Of a DNA stretch of 64,000 nt, positions 16,030 to 23,550 are shown in pieces; position 1 is the first letter of the stretch, and each line of letters starts with the position of its first letter. A program made the position numbers and the translations under genes. The stretch lies in the NCBI RefSeq assembly GCF_016862275.1, contig NZ_BOMQ01000090.1, positions 1 to 64,000 on the forward strand, read 5' to 3'. The notes below the pieces were generated by a model. The model was not told the origin of the DNA. It ran no database searches and was given only the letters and a program-made list of their open reading frames with translations. This DNA comes from Actinoplanes nipponensis (GTDB lineage: Bacteria; Actinomycetota; Actinomycetes; Mycobacteriales; Micromonosporaceae).

Positions 16030-17011
16030 GGTTGGTCATGCGCTCCAGGTGGTCCGGGTACCGCGCGCCCTGTACCTCGATCTCGGCCGCGGCGACGTCG
16101 AGCTCGTGCCGGTCGTCGGCGGTGAGCTCGACCTCGACCGCGCCGAGGTTCTCCGCCAGCCGTTCCCGCCGGCGGGTGCCGGGAATGGGCACGATCCACG
16201 GCTGCCGGGCCAGCAGCCAGGCCAGCGCGATCTGGGCGACGGTGGCGCCGGCGCGGGCCGCGACGCCGCCGAGCAGGTCGACCAGCGCCTGGTTGGCCTG
16301 CCGGGCGGCGGCGTCGAAGCGGGGGATGCCGGCGCGGATGTCGCCGTCGGCGAAGCTGGTGTTCTGGTCGATCGTGCCGGTGAGGAAGCCCTTGCCGAGC
16401 GGGCTGTACGGGACCAGGCCGATGCCGAGCTCGGCGCAGAGCGGCAGGATCTCCGTCTCGGGCCGCCGCCACCACAGCGAGTACTCGTTCTGCAGGGCCG
16501 TGACCGGCTGCACCGCGTGCGCCCGCCGTACGGTGGCCGCGGCCGCCTCGGACATCCCGAAGTGCTTGACCTTGCCCGCCCGGATCAGCTCCCGGACGGC
16601 GCCGGCGACGTCCTCGATGGGCACGTCGGGGTCGACGCGGTGCTGGTAGAACAGGTCGATGCGGTCGGTGCGCAGCCGCTTGAGGCAGGCGTCGGCGGCC
16701 TGCCGGATGTGCTCGGGGCGGCTGGACAGGCCGGTCTGGCGGCCGTCGGCGTCGAACGCGAAACCGAACTTGGTGGCGATGACGACCTGGTCGCGTACGG
16801 GTTGCAGGGCCTCGCCGACCAGCTCCTCGTTGACGAACGGCCCGTACACCTCGGCGGTGTCGAAGAACGTGACGCCGAGCTCGACGGCGTCGCGCAGCAG
16901 CGTGATGTTGGCGGCCCGGTCGGGGCCGGGGCCGTAGCTCTGGCTCATCCCCATCGCGCCGAAGCCGAGGGCGGAGACCCTCAGGTCCCGGCCGAGAATG
17001 CGGTACTGCAC
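16025..17011 (-). CDS. Aldo/keto reductase
   Basis: 328 aa from the GTG at 17011, which has GGGAG 6-7 nt upstream. The (beta/alpha)8 NADPH-dependent oxidoreductase fold shows the usual catalytic set: Asp and Tyr in FFDTAEVYGPF, Lys in VVIATKFGF and His in DLFYQHRVD. The cofactor-binding end has PIPGTRRRERLAENLGA. It resembles the AKR11/AKR13-like group (YajO/YhdN relatives). It would reduce aldehydes or ketones; the physiological substrate is not indicated. It is divergent from the OmpR-type two-component pair with 187 bp between starts. Confidence 0.92.
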   Translation of the reverse strand: MQYRILGRDLRVSALGFGAMGMSQSYGPGPDRAANITLLRDAVELGVTFFDTAEVYGPFVNEELVGEALQPVRDQVVIATKFGFAFDADGRQTGLSSRPEHIRQAADACLKRLRTDRIDLFYQHRVDPDVPIEDVAGAVRELIRAGKVKHFGMSEAAAATVRRAHAVQPVTALQNEYSLWWRRPETEILPLCAELGIGLVPYSPLGKGFLTGTIDQNTSFADGDIRAGIPRFDAAARQANQALVDLLGGVAARAGATVAQIALAWLLARQPWIVPIPGTRRRERLAENLGAVEVELTADDRHELDVAAAEIEVQGARYPDHLERMTNR

Positions 17012-17148
17012 AGCGGTCTCCCTTCGAGCGTGACGTGCGGGCGCTGGATCCGACGCTAGCGGCGCCGTGGCCCGGGCACACCGGTTGCGGGGGGTTCTGT
17101 CATTACCTGGTTCGGCAGACCGCCCACCGGCGCCGGGACCGCCGGTCC

Positions 17149-17162
17149 GGGCCGTCCGGCCC
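17149..17162. promoter_or_regulatory. DosR-box-like palindrome upstream of two-component pair
   Basis: GGGCCGTCCGGCCC, fitting GGGNC-N4-GNCCC, 36 bp upstream of the response regulator start at 17199. The identical 14-mer occurs at 49885-49898 in the dormancy island. In this G+C content one such match is expected by chance about every 3.5 kb, so a single site is weak evidence; the exact identity and promoter position raise it. Confidence 0.4.
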
Positions 17163-17198
17163 TGTCCGGCGGGCGGTCCGCCGCCGCAGAGTGGGGTC

Positions 17199-17891
17199 AT
17201 GACCGGTCCCGTGCTCGTCGTCGAGGACGACCGCGAACTGCGCGGCGTCGTGCGCCGCTACCTGGAGCGCGCCGGCTACGCCGTGCACACCACCGGGCTG
17301 GGCGCCGAGGCGCTGCGGCTGCTCGACACCGCCGATCCGGTGGCCGTGGTGCTCGACCTCGGCCTGCCCGACATCGACGGGCTGGCGGTGCTGGCCGCCG
17401 CCCGCGACGGCCGGCAGGTGCCGGTGGTGGTGCTGACCGCCCGCAGCGCCGTGGAGGACCGGATCGACGGCCTGCGGCGCGGCGCCGACGACTACGTGAC
17501 CAAGCCGTTCAGCCCGACCGAGCTGGTGCTGCGGGTGGAGGCGGTGCTGCACCGCACGGGCGGCGCGCCCGCGACGCCGGGCGTGGCCACGTTCGGCGCC
17601 GGCCGGCTGGCCATCGACGAGGCGCGGCACGAGGCCCGCCTCGACGGCGTACTGCTCGACCTCACCCCCACCGAATGGGGCGTGCTGACCACCCTGGGCT
17701 CGGCGCCGGGCCGGGTCTTCTCCCGCTACGAGCTGGTCAACCGGGTCCGCGGGTACGAGTTCGCCGGCTACGAGCGCACGATCGACTCGCACGTGAAGAA
17801 CCTGCGGCACAAGCTCGGTCCCGACGCCGCGCGGATCGTGGCGACGGTCCTGGGCGTCGGCTACCGGCTGGGGTGGGCCCGTGACGGGTGA
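17199..17891 (+). CDS. OmpR/PhoB-family response regulator
   Basis: 230 aa. The receiver domain has VVEDD at residues 6-10, the phospho-acceptor Asp53 in VVLDLGLPD, Thr in VVLTARS and Lys in YVTKPFSP. The C-terminal winged helix follows (LTPTEWGVLTTLGS, GYERTIDSHVKNLRHKLG, VLGVGYRLG). The ATG at 17199 gives the canonical start MTGPVLVVEDD; the frame is open upstream but non-coding. The GTG of the partner kinase lies 11 bp before this stop, so both are translated together. Its gene neighbours (DUF302, Met-rich DUF2202 and metal ATPase) suggest control of metal homeostasis, which is inference. Confidence 0.95.
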   Translation: MTGPVLVVEDDRELRGVVRRYLERAGYAVHTTGLGAEALRLLDTADPVAVVLDLGLPDIDGLAVLAAARDGRQVPVVVLTARSAVEDRIDGLRRGADDYVTKPFSPTELVLRVEAVLHRTGGAPATPGVATFGAGRLAIDEARHEARLDGVLLDLTPTEWGVLTTLGSAPGRVFSRYELVNRVRGYEFAGYERTIDSHVKNLRHKLGPDAARIVATVLGVGYRLGWARDG

Positions 17892-19248
17892 GCCGACCGT
17901 GCTGCGCAGCCCGCTGGGCCGCCGCCTGCTGGCCGCCTTCCTGCTCGCCGCCCTGTCGTCGGTGCTGGTCCTGACCGTCGCGGCGCTCATCGCCACCGAC
18001 CGGGGCCTGAGCGGAGCCCGGCGCGCGGACCAGCAGCGGGTGGCCGACCGGGCGGCCGCCGCGGCCGCCACCGCCTACGCCGCCGCCGGCGGGTGGGCGG
18101 CGGCCGATCTGGGCCGCGCGGCCGACCTGGCCGAGGCCGCCGGCGGCACTCTGGTGGTGCTCGACCGCTCCGGCGCGATGGTGTGGCCCGGTCACGGGAT
18201 GGGCGGGATGGGCATGGGGGCGATGGGCGCCGCCGACCGGCGGCAGGCGCCGGTCGAGGTGGCCGGCGCCCGGGTCGGCACCGTCCGGGTGGGCTTCCCG
18301 GCCGGCTCATCCGCGGCCCGGCGGATCGCCTGGTCGTGGGTGGCCGGCGCCGCGGTGGTGGCGCTGCTGGCGGCGCTGCTGGTCAGCGGCTTCGTCACCC
18401 GGCGGCTCACCCGGCCGCTGATCGCCCTGGCCGGCGCGGCGCGCCGGTTCGCCGCAGGGGAGCGCGGGGCCCGGGCCGGCGCCGGCCCCGGCGTTGGCGC
18501 GCCCGGGGAGATGGGTGAGGTCATCCGGGCCTTCGACGCCATGGCCGACGAGGTCGTCCGGGCGGACACCGTACGCCGCCGGCTGGCCGCCGACGTGGCC
18601 CACGAGTTGCGCACCCCGCTCGCCGGGCTGCAGGCCGGGCTGGAGGAACTGCGCGACGGCCTGCGTACCGCGGACCCCGAACGGCTGGGCGCCCTGCACG
18701 ACCAGGCCCTGCGCCTGGGCCGGATCGTCGCGGACCTGGCGGACCTGTCCGCCGCGGAGTCGGCGGCGCTGTCCCTGCGCCCCGCCGACGTCGATCTCGC
18801 CGTGGTCGCCCGGGCCGCGCTGGCCGCGCAGCGGTCCCGGCTCGACGCCGCCGGCCTGCGGGTCGAGACCGACCTCGCGGCTGCCCTGCCGGTGCGGGCC
18901 GACCCGGACCGCCTGCACCAGGTCGTCACCAACCTGCTCACCAACGCGGCGCGGTACTGCCGCCCGGGGGACCGGCTCACCCTGCGCGGGTACGCCGACG
19001 GCGCCGGCGCCGTGCTGGAGGTGGCCGACACCGGGCCGGGCATCGCCGCCGCGGACCTGCCGCACGTCTTCGACCGGCTCTGGCGCGGCGACCGCCACCG
19101 CGACGTCGCCGGCTCGGGGATCGGCCTGGCCATCGTCCGCGAGCTGGTCACCGCCCACGCCGGTACGGTCGAAGCCGCGTCCCGGGAGGGCGCGGGCACC
19201 GTCATCACGGTCCGCCTGCCGTCGGCGGCGCCCCGGCCGGCGCCCTGA
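17881..19248 (+). CDS. Sensor histidine kinase with Met/His-rich sensor loop
   Basis: 455 aa. TM1 is at about residues 17-42 and TM2 at about 140-163, with a roughly 100-residue extracytoplasmic sensor between. Near residues 104-117 the sensor contains GHGMGGMGMGAMG, a Met/His cluster suited to binding Cu(I) or another soft metal. HAMP follows (RRLTRPLIALAGAARRFAAG), then HisKA with His241 in DVAHELRTPLAG, and HATPase_c with VVTNLLTNAARYC, DTGPGIA and GSGIGLAIVREL. The start is the GTG at 17881, overlapping the regulator stop. The Met motif resembles that of the DUF2202 protein encoded 0.5 kb away, linking sensor and effector. Metal sensing is inferred, not shown. Confidence 0.94.
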   Translation: MTGEPTVLRSPLGRRLLAAFLLAALSSVLVLTVAALIATDRGLSGARRADQQRVADRAAAAAATAYAAAGGWAAADLGRAADLAEAAGGTLVVLDRSGAMVWPGHGMGGMGMGAMGAADRRQAPVEVAGARVGTVRVGFPAGSSAARRIAWSWVAGAAVVALLAALLVSGFVTRRLTRPLIALAGAARRFAAGERGARAGAGPGVGAPGEMGEVIRAFDAMADEVVRADTVRRRLAADVAHELRTPLAGLQAGLEELRDGLRTADPERLGALHDQALRLGRIVADLADLSAAESAALSLRPADVDLAVVARAALAAQRSRLDAAGLRVETDLAAALPVRADPDRLHQVVTNLLTNAARYCRPGDRLTLRGYADGAGAVLEVADTGPGIAAADLPHVFDRLWRGDRHRDVAGSGIGLAIVRELVTAHAGTVEAASREGAGTVITVRLPSAAPRPAP

Positions 19249-19259
19249 CCCGGGGTCGT

Positions 19260-19652
19260 TCAGCCGCCGAGCGTGGCCAGCGCCGCCCGGAGCCGCGCGG
19301 TGGCGTCGTCGGCCACCTCCTTGAGCGCGGGCCGGCCGGACAGCTGCACCATCGTCTGCGGGTCGACGGCCTGCACCAGGACGGCGCCGGGGCCCTCGCC
19401 CCGGACCACGACGTTGCAGGGCAGCAGCAGGCCGATCTCGCGGTCGATGCCGAGCGCCCGGTGGGCCAGCGCCGGGTTGCAGGCGCCGAGGATGAGGTAG
19501 TCCTCCATCTGCTCGCCGAGCTTGTCGTGCAGGGTGGCCCGCACGTCGATCTCGGTGAGCACCCCGAAGCCCTGCTCCTGGAGCGCGGCGCGGACCCGCT
19601 CCACGGTCTCGCCGAACGATCCCGCCACCCGGGCCGTGATCGCGTACGTCAT
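19260..19652 (-). CDS. DUF302 family protein
   Basis: 130 aa from the ATG at 19652, with AAGGAG upstream; an earlier ATG in the open frame lacks support. The DUF302 fold is recognised by YAITARVAGSFGETVERVR, GFGVLTEIDV, ILGACNPALAHRAL and the conserved Cys in GLLLPCNVVV. DUF302 proteins are small alpha/beta proteins of unknown activity often found beside heavy-metal ATPases, thioredoxins and hypoxia-regulated genes. It is convergent with the kinase gene and lies 33 bp downstream of the DUF2202 gene on the same strand, so the two form an operon transcribed from the divergent region at 20.4-20.6 kb. Confidence 0.88.
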   Translation of the reverse strand: MTYAITARVAGSFGETVERVRAALQEQGFGVLTEIDVRATLHDKLGEQMEDYLILGACNPALAHRALGIDREIGLLLPCNVVVRGEGPGAVLVQAVDPQTMVQLSGRPALKEVADDATARLRAALATLGG

Positions 19653-19684
19653 CGCCGGTCGTCTCCTTTCCGGGCCGGACCGGG

Positions 19685-20416
19685 TCACCGGTTCGCCCAG
19701 CTGGTGAATGCGGTCAGGTGGTGCTGTGAGGCCATCCGCAGGTGCTGGTAGACCTGCGTGACGTCGGGGGCGGTCAGGCCGGTGAGGGCCCGGTCCAGGT
19801 CGGCGATGTCCGTGCGTTCCACCTCCTGGCCCACCCGCAGGGCCTCGGCCCGGCTGGTGCCGCGGGCGAGCAGCCGGTCGTAGGTGGCCTGCACCGCCGG
19901 GTCGCTGAACCGGCCCGCGGCCACGCCGGCCGTGGGGTCGTCGAGCCCGTACCGGGTGAGCAGGGTGCGCACGGTGGTCAGGTGCTGGGTCTCCGCGACG
20001 GCGATGTGGTCGAAGACCGGGGCGTCGTACTTGCCCGCGAACGTCACGTAGAGGTCGTGGGCCAGCTTCTCCTCCTGCGCCATTGCGGCCAGCGTACGCT
20101 TCTGCTGATCGGTGAGGGTGCCGCTCGGGGCGGTGACCCCGGCGCCGGGGCAGATGCCGCCGCCCATCCCGTAGCCGCCGCCCATGCCCATCCCGTTGCC
20201 GCCCATCCCGTTACCGCCCATCCCGTAGCCGCCCGTGCCCATGCCCATGCCGCCCATGCCGTAGCCGGCGCCGCCCGGGTCCTGCCGGGTGGCCGTGGTG
20301 CGGGTGGCGGTGAAGACGTCGGAGCGGGCCAGGGCCGGGCCCGCCGCCGCGATCGCGCCGAGTCCCAGCGCGCCGGCGGTGGCCAGGACGGCCGCCCGGC
20401 GGGTTGTCGCGTTCAT
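19685..20416 (-). CDS. Exported DUF2202 ferritin-like protein with Met/Gly-rich segment
   Basis: 243 aa. The ATG at 20416 has GGGAGG 4 nt upstream. A signal peptide covers residues 1-30 (GALGLGAIAAAGPALA). Residues of about 50-90 are a low-complexity Met/Gly tract made of repeats such as GMGGMGMG and GMGGNGMGG with about ten Met, a likely soft-metal ligand array. The DUF2202 ferritin-like helical domain follows, with AQEEKLAHDLY, AVAETQHLTTV and MASQHHLTAF giving the Glu/His pattern. It may bind or buffer metal outside the membrane. It is divergent from the P1B-5 ATPase gene and in operon with DUF302. The Met tract matches the sensor loop of the nearby kinase. Confidence 0.9.
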   Translation of the reverse strand: MNATTRRAAVLATAGALGLGAIAAAGPALARSDVFTATRTTATRQDPGGAGYGMGGMGMGTGGYGMGGNGMGGNGMGMGGGYGMGGGICPGAGVTAPSGTLTDQQKRTLAAMAQEEKLAHDLYVTFAGKYDAPVFDHIAVAETQHLTTVRTLLTRYGLDDPTAGVAAGRFSDPAVQATYDRLLARGTSRAEALRVGQEVERTDIADLDRALTGLTAPDVTQVYQHLRMASQHHLTAFTSWANR

Positions 20417-20505
20417 GATTCCTCCCTTTTCGTGCTGCATCTCAGCCTCCCGCGCCCGGGTGCGGACCGGATGCATCCGGTGTGGAGACCGTGTGGAGAA
20501 ACCCG

Positions 20506-20519
20506 AGGTCTTGTGGCCC
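20506..20519. promoter_or_regulatory. DosR-box-like site in divergent promoter region
   Basis: AGGTCTTGTGGCCC fits GGGNC-N4-GNCCC with one mismatch at the first base and keeps the CTT core seen in mycobacterial DosR boxes. It lies 90 bp upstream of the DUF2202 start and 81 bp upstream of the ATPase start. One mismatch and a single copy make this tentative. Confidence 0.35.
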
Positions 20520-20599
20520 TGCCGGGGCGCCGGCCCGGGCCCGATCATGAAGGCGCGCCGACGGACGTCCGGCTCCGTCCCCGCCCGGTGGAGGTCTGT

Positions 20600-22906
20600 A
20601 TGCGGTGGTGGCAGCGACGGGAGCAGGCGTTGTTCGCCGCGGTGACGCTGCTGACGACGGCCGGGCTGGCGGCCGTCGCGGCGGGCGCCCGGGGCCCGGC
20701 CGAGGCGGCGTGGGTGACCGCGACGGTGCTTGGCCTGGTGTACTCCACGGCGTCGCTGATCGCGGCGGTGCGGCGGCGCGAGCCCAGCGTCGACGTGATC
20801 GCCTGGTTGGCGCTCGCGGGGGCGCTGGGGGTCGGCGAGGCGTTCGCCGGCGCGGTGATCGCGGTCATGCTGGCCGGCGGCGTGCTGCTGGAGGCCCGCG
20901 CCGCGGCCCGGGCCCGCCGGGAGCTCAGCGCGCTGGTGGCCCGGGCGCCGCGTACCGCCCGGCGGGACACCCCGTCGGGGCCGGTCGAGATCCCGGCCGC
21001 CGAGGTGGTGGCCGGTGACCGGCTCGTGGTCGGCGCCGGGGAGATCGTTCCGGTGGACGGCCGGCTGCGCGGCCCGGCGGTGCTGGACGAGTCGGCGCTG
21101 ACGGGCGAGCCGCTGCCGGTCGAGCGGCGCGCCGGCGAGGACGTCCGCAGCGGCGTGGTGAACGCGGGCTCGCCGGTACGGCTGACAGCCACCGCGACCG
21201 CCGAGGCATCGACCTACGCCGGTGTGGTTCGGCTGGTGGAGCAGGCGCAGGCGGCCGGCGCGCCGTTCGTGCGGCTCGCGGACCGGTTCGCGATGGCCTT
21301 CGTCCCGGTGACGCTGCTGCTGGCCGGCGTGGCCTGGGCCGTCGCCGGCGATCCGGTCCGGGCGGTGGCGGTGCTGGTCGTGGCCACGCCGTGCCCGCTG
21401 CTGCTGGCCGCCCCCATCGCGATCATGTCCGGGCTGTCCCGCGCGGCCCGCAGCGGGGTCGTGGTCAAGGGCGGTGGCGCCCTGGAGCGGCTGGCCGCGG
21501 GCCGGGTCGTGCTGTTCGACAAGACCGGCACGCTGACCGCCGGCCGGCCCGTGCTCACCGACGTGGTGACCCCGGTGGAGCCCGGGTTGGCGGCGGGGGA
21601 GGTGCTCCGCCTCGCGGCGAGCCTGGACCAGAGCTCGGCCCACGTGCTGGCCGGCGCCCTCGTCACCGCGGCCCACGACCGTGGCCTGCGCCTGGTCGCC
21701 CCCGAGGGGGTGCAGGAGCGGCACGGCTACGGGGTGGAAGGTGTGGTCGACGGCCACCGGGTCCGGCTCGGCAAGGCGGCGTGGGTGCTCGGCGGCCCGG
21801 TGCCGCCCTGGGTCCGGCACGCCCGCCGGCGCGCCGCCCTCGACGGCTCGCTGACGGTGTTCGCGGCGGTCGACGACCGGCCGGCGGGCGTCCTGCTGCT
21901 GGAGGATCCGGTACGCCCGCAGGCCCCGCGCATGGTCCGGGCGCTGCGCGGCGCCGGCATCGACCGCGTCGTGCTGGTGACCGGCGACCGGGCCGACACG
22001 GCGCAGGCCGTCGGCCAAGTCGTCGGCGTCGACGCGGTGCACGCCGAGTGCGACCCGGCGGACAAGCTGGCCCTGGTCCGGGCCGAGCAGGAGCTGGCCC
22101 CGACGATCATGGTGGGCGACGGCATCAACGACGCGCCGGCGCTGGCCGCGGCGGGCGTGGGAGTCGCCCTGGCGGCCCGCGGCGCCACCGCGTCCGCCGA
22201 GGCCGCCGACGTGGTGCTCACCGTCGACCGCATCGACGCGCTGGCCGACGCCATCCTCATCGCCCGGCGCTGCCGGGTCATCGCCGGCTGGGCGGTCGGG
22301 GCCGGGATGGGAATGTCGATGGCGGCGATGCTCGTGGCGGCGGCCGGTCTCCTGCCCCCCGCCGCGGGCGCCCTGCTGCAGGAAGGCATCGACCTGGCGG
22401 CCATCGCCGTCGCCCTGACCGCCCTGCTGCCCGGGCGCTCGCACACCGTGACCATGCGGCCCGCCGACGTCGCCACCGCCCGCCGGCTGTACGCCGAGCA
22501 CCGCGACGTGCGCCCCCTGGTCGAGCAGGTCCGCACGGTCGCCGACGCGCTGAACCGGCCGCCGTACGACCTGCGCCCGGTCCGGGAGCTGCTGGACCAC
22601 CTCGAGGTGCGCCTGCTGGCCCACGAGCACGCCGAGGAGGCCGAGCTGCTGCCGATCATGGCGCGGGCGCTGGGCGGCGTCGAGGCCACCAGCGGGCTCA
22701 GCCGCACCCACGCCGAGATCGAACATCAGATCGGGCGCCTGCGCCGGACGGTGGACGACCTGGTCCAGGAGGCGGAGGCCGAGGACGTCACCGACGTACG
22801 GCGGCTGCTGTACGGCCTCTACGCGATCCTGCGGCTGCACAACGCGCAGGAGGAGGAGGGCGCCTTCAGCCTCGTACCGGACCCGGACCCGCCGTCCCGC
22901 CCCTGA
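20600..22906 (+). CDS. P1B-5-type metal ATPase with C-terminal hemerythrin domain
   Basis: 768 aa from the ATG at 20600, with GGAGG 5 nt upstream. There is no N-terminal metal-binding domain. Pump motifs are intact: TGEPLP in the actuator, TPCP at residues 263-266 in the membrane metal site, the phosphorylated Asp307 in DKTGT, and GDGINDAPAL at 506-515. The last membrane helix carries QEGID at 594-598; TPCP with QExxD is the signature I know for the P1B-5 class, reported to export nickel and iron. Residues of about 620-760 form a hemerythrin-like four-helix domain with candidate diiron ligands (EHRD, HEHAEEAE, THAEIEH, LHNAQEE). The neighbouring Met-rich kinase and DUF2202 protein suggest one metal-response unit. 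Confidence 0.93.
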   Translation: MRWWQRREQALFAAVTLLTTAGLAAVAAGARGPAEAAWVTATVLGLVYSTASLIAAVRRREPSVDVIAWLALAGALGVGEAFAGAVIAVMLAGGVLLEARAAARARRELSALVARAPRTARRDTPSGPVEIPAAEVVAGDRLVVGAGEIVPVDGRLRGPAVLDESALTGEPLPVERRAGEDVRSGVVNAGSPVRLTATATAEASTYAGVVRLVEQAQAAGAPFVRLADRFAMAFVPVTLLLAGVAWAVAGDPVRAVAVLVVATPCPLLLAAPIAIMSGLSRAARSGVVVKGGGALERLAAGRVVLFDKTGTLTAGRPVLTDVVTPVEPGLAAGEVLRLAASLDQSSAHVLAGALVTAAHDRGLRLVAPEGVQERHGYGVEGVVDGHRVRLGKAAWVLGGPVPPWVRHARRRAALDGSLTVFAAVDDRPAGVLLLEDPVRPQAPRMVRALRGAGIDRVVLVTGDRADTAQAVGQVVGVDAVHAECDPADKLALVRAEQELAPTIMVGDGINDAPALAAAGVGVALAARGATASAEAADVVLTVDRIDALADAILIARRCRVIAGWAVGAGMGMSMAAMLVAAAGLLPPAAGALLQEGIDLAAIAVALTALLPGRSHTVTMRPADVATARRLYAEHRDVRPLVEQVRTVADALNRPPYDLRPVRELLDHLEVRLLAHEHAEEAELLPIMARALGGVEATSGLSRTHAEIEHQIGRLRRTVDDLVQEAEAEDVTDVRRLLYGLYAILRLHNAQEEEGAFSLVPDPDPPSRP

Positions 22907-23437
22907 TCAGTCCACCGTCCGGATGGTCGCGGTGGCGCCGTTGTTCCAGCCCATCGCCTCGCTGATCGGCGCGCCGGCGCGGTTGGCGCCGACGACCCCG
23001 AGGTCGAGGCTGACCCCGATCCACGGGCTGGTCGGCGTGGTGACGATCGGCGGCCAGGACGAGCCGGCCCGCTCCAGGCCCGCGCCCGGGAAGAACTCGA
23101 TGCTCAGGCGGGCCGGGCGGACGCCCCAGCGGTGCCGCACGGTGACCGCCAGCGTGCCGTAGCGGTGACCGCCGACGGCCGGGGCCGAGGGTCAGGTCGC
23201 CGGCGGACACCGAGGTCTCCGCCACGGACGGGCTGACCGTCATGACGCTCGGCCCGCCGACCTGCACGAAGTGGCCGTGCGTTGCGCAGCACCGACAGGG
23301 CGATGTGGCCGTCCGGCGCGGCGCGGCGGGGAGAGGCCGGGGCCGACGGCCCGGCCGGCGACCGTGGAGGCGCCGCCGGGCGGCGGCCGGAGGCGGAGGT
23401 CGTGCGGTGCCGGTACGAAGGTCGGGAAGTGGCGCAT
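22907..23437 (-). pseudogene. Frameshifted hypothetical gene
   Basis: Coding-like protein sequence continues through four segments in three frames: MRHFPTFVPAPHDLRLR from 23437, then DGHIALSVLRNA, then GHFVQVGGPSVMTVSPSVAE, then AVGGHRYGTLAVTVRHRWG running to the stop at 22907 (SEAMGWNNGATATIRTVD). Each change is a single extra base in the same direction, near about 23315, 23280 and 23180, and three of them restore the original frame. The rebuilt product is about 175 aa, beta-rich, with a basic N-terminus. I do not recognise it. Either the gene is decaying or the assembly has small errors. It abuts the ATPase stop on the opposite strand. Confidence 0.6.
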
Positions 23438-23550
23438 CGGGGCGTGGCGCTCCGGTGACCGAATTGTTAGGGTCGCTGTCGAGGGGACGAACTCGCCGGG
23501 CCGCGTCGCCCACGCGCAGCTGCGGCCCGTTCCCGCGGGGGGAAGATGTG

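Noticed and set aside
17135..17148. A second palindrome GGGACCGCCGGTCC next to the box at 17149
   Set aside because: It does not keep the GNCCC right arm of the DosR-type pattern; an overlap of G+C-rich sequence is enough to explain it.
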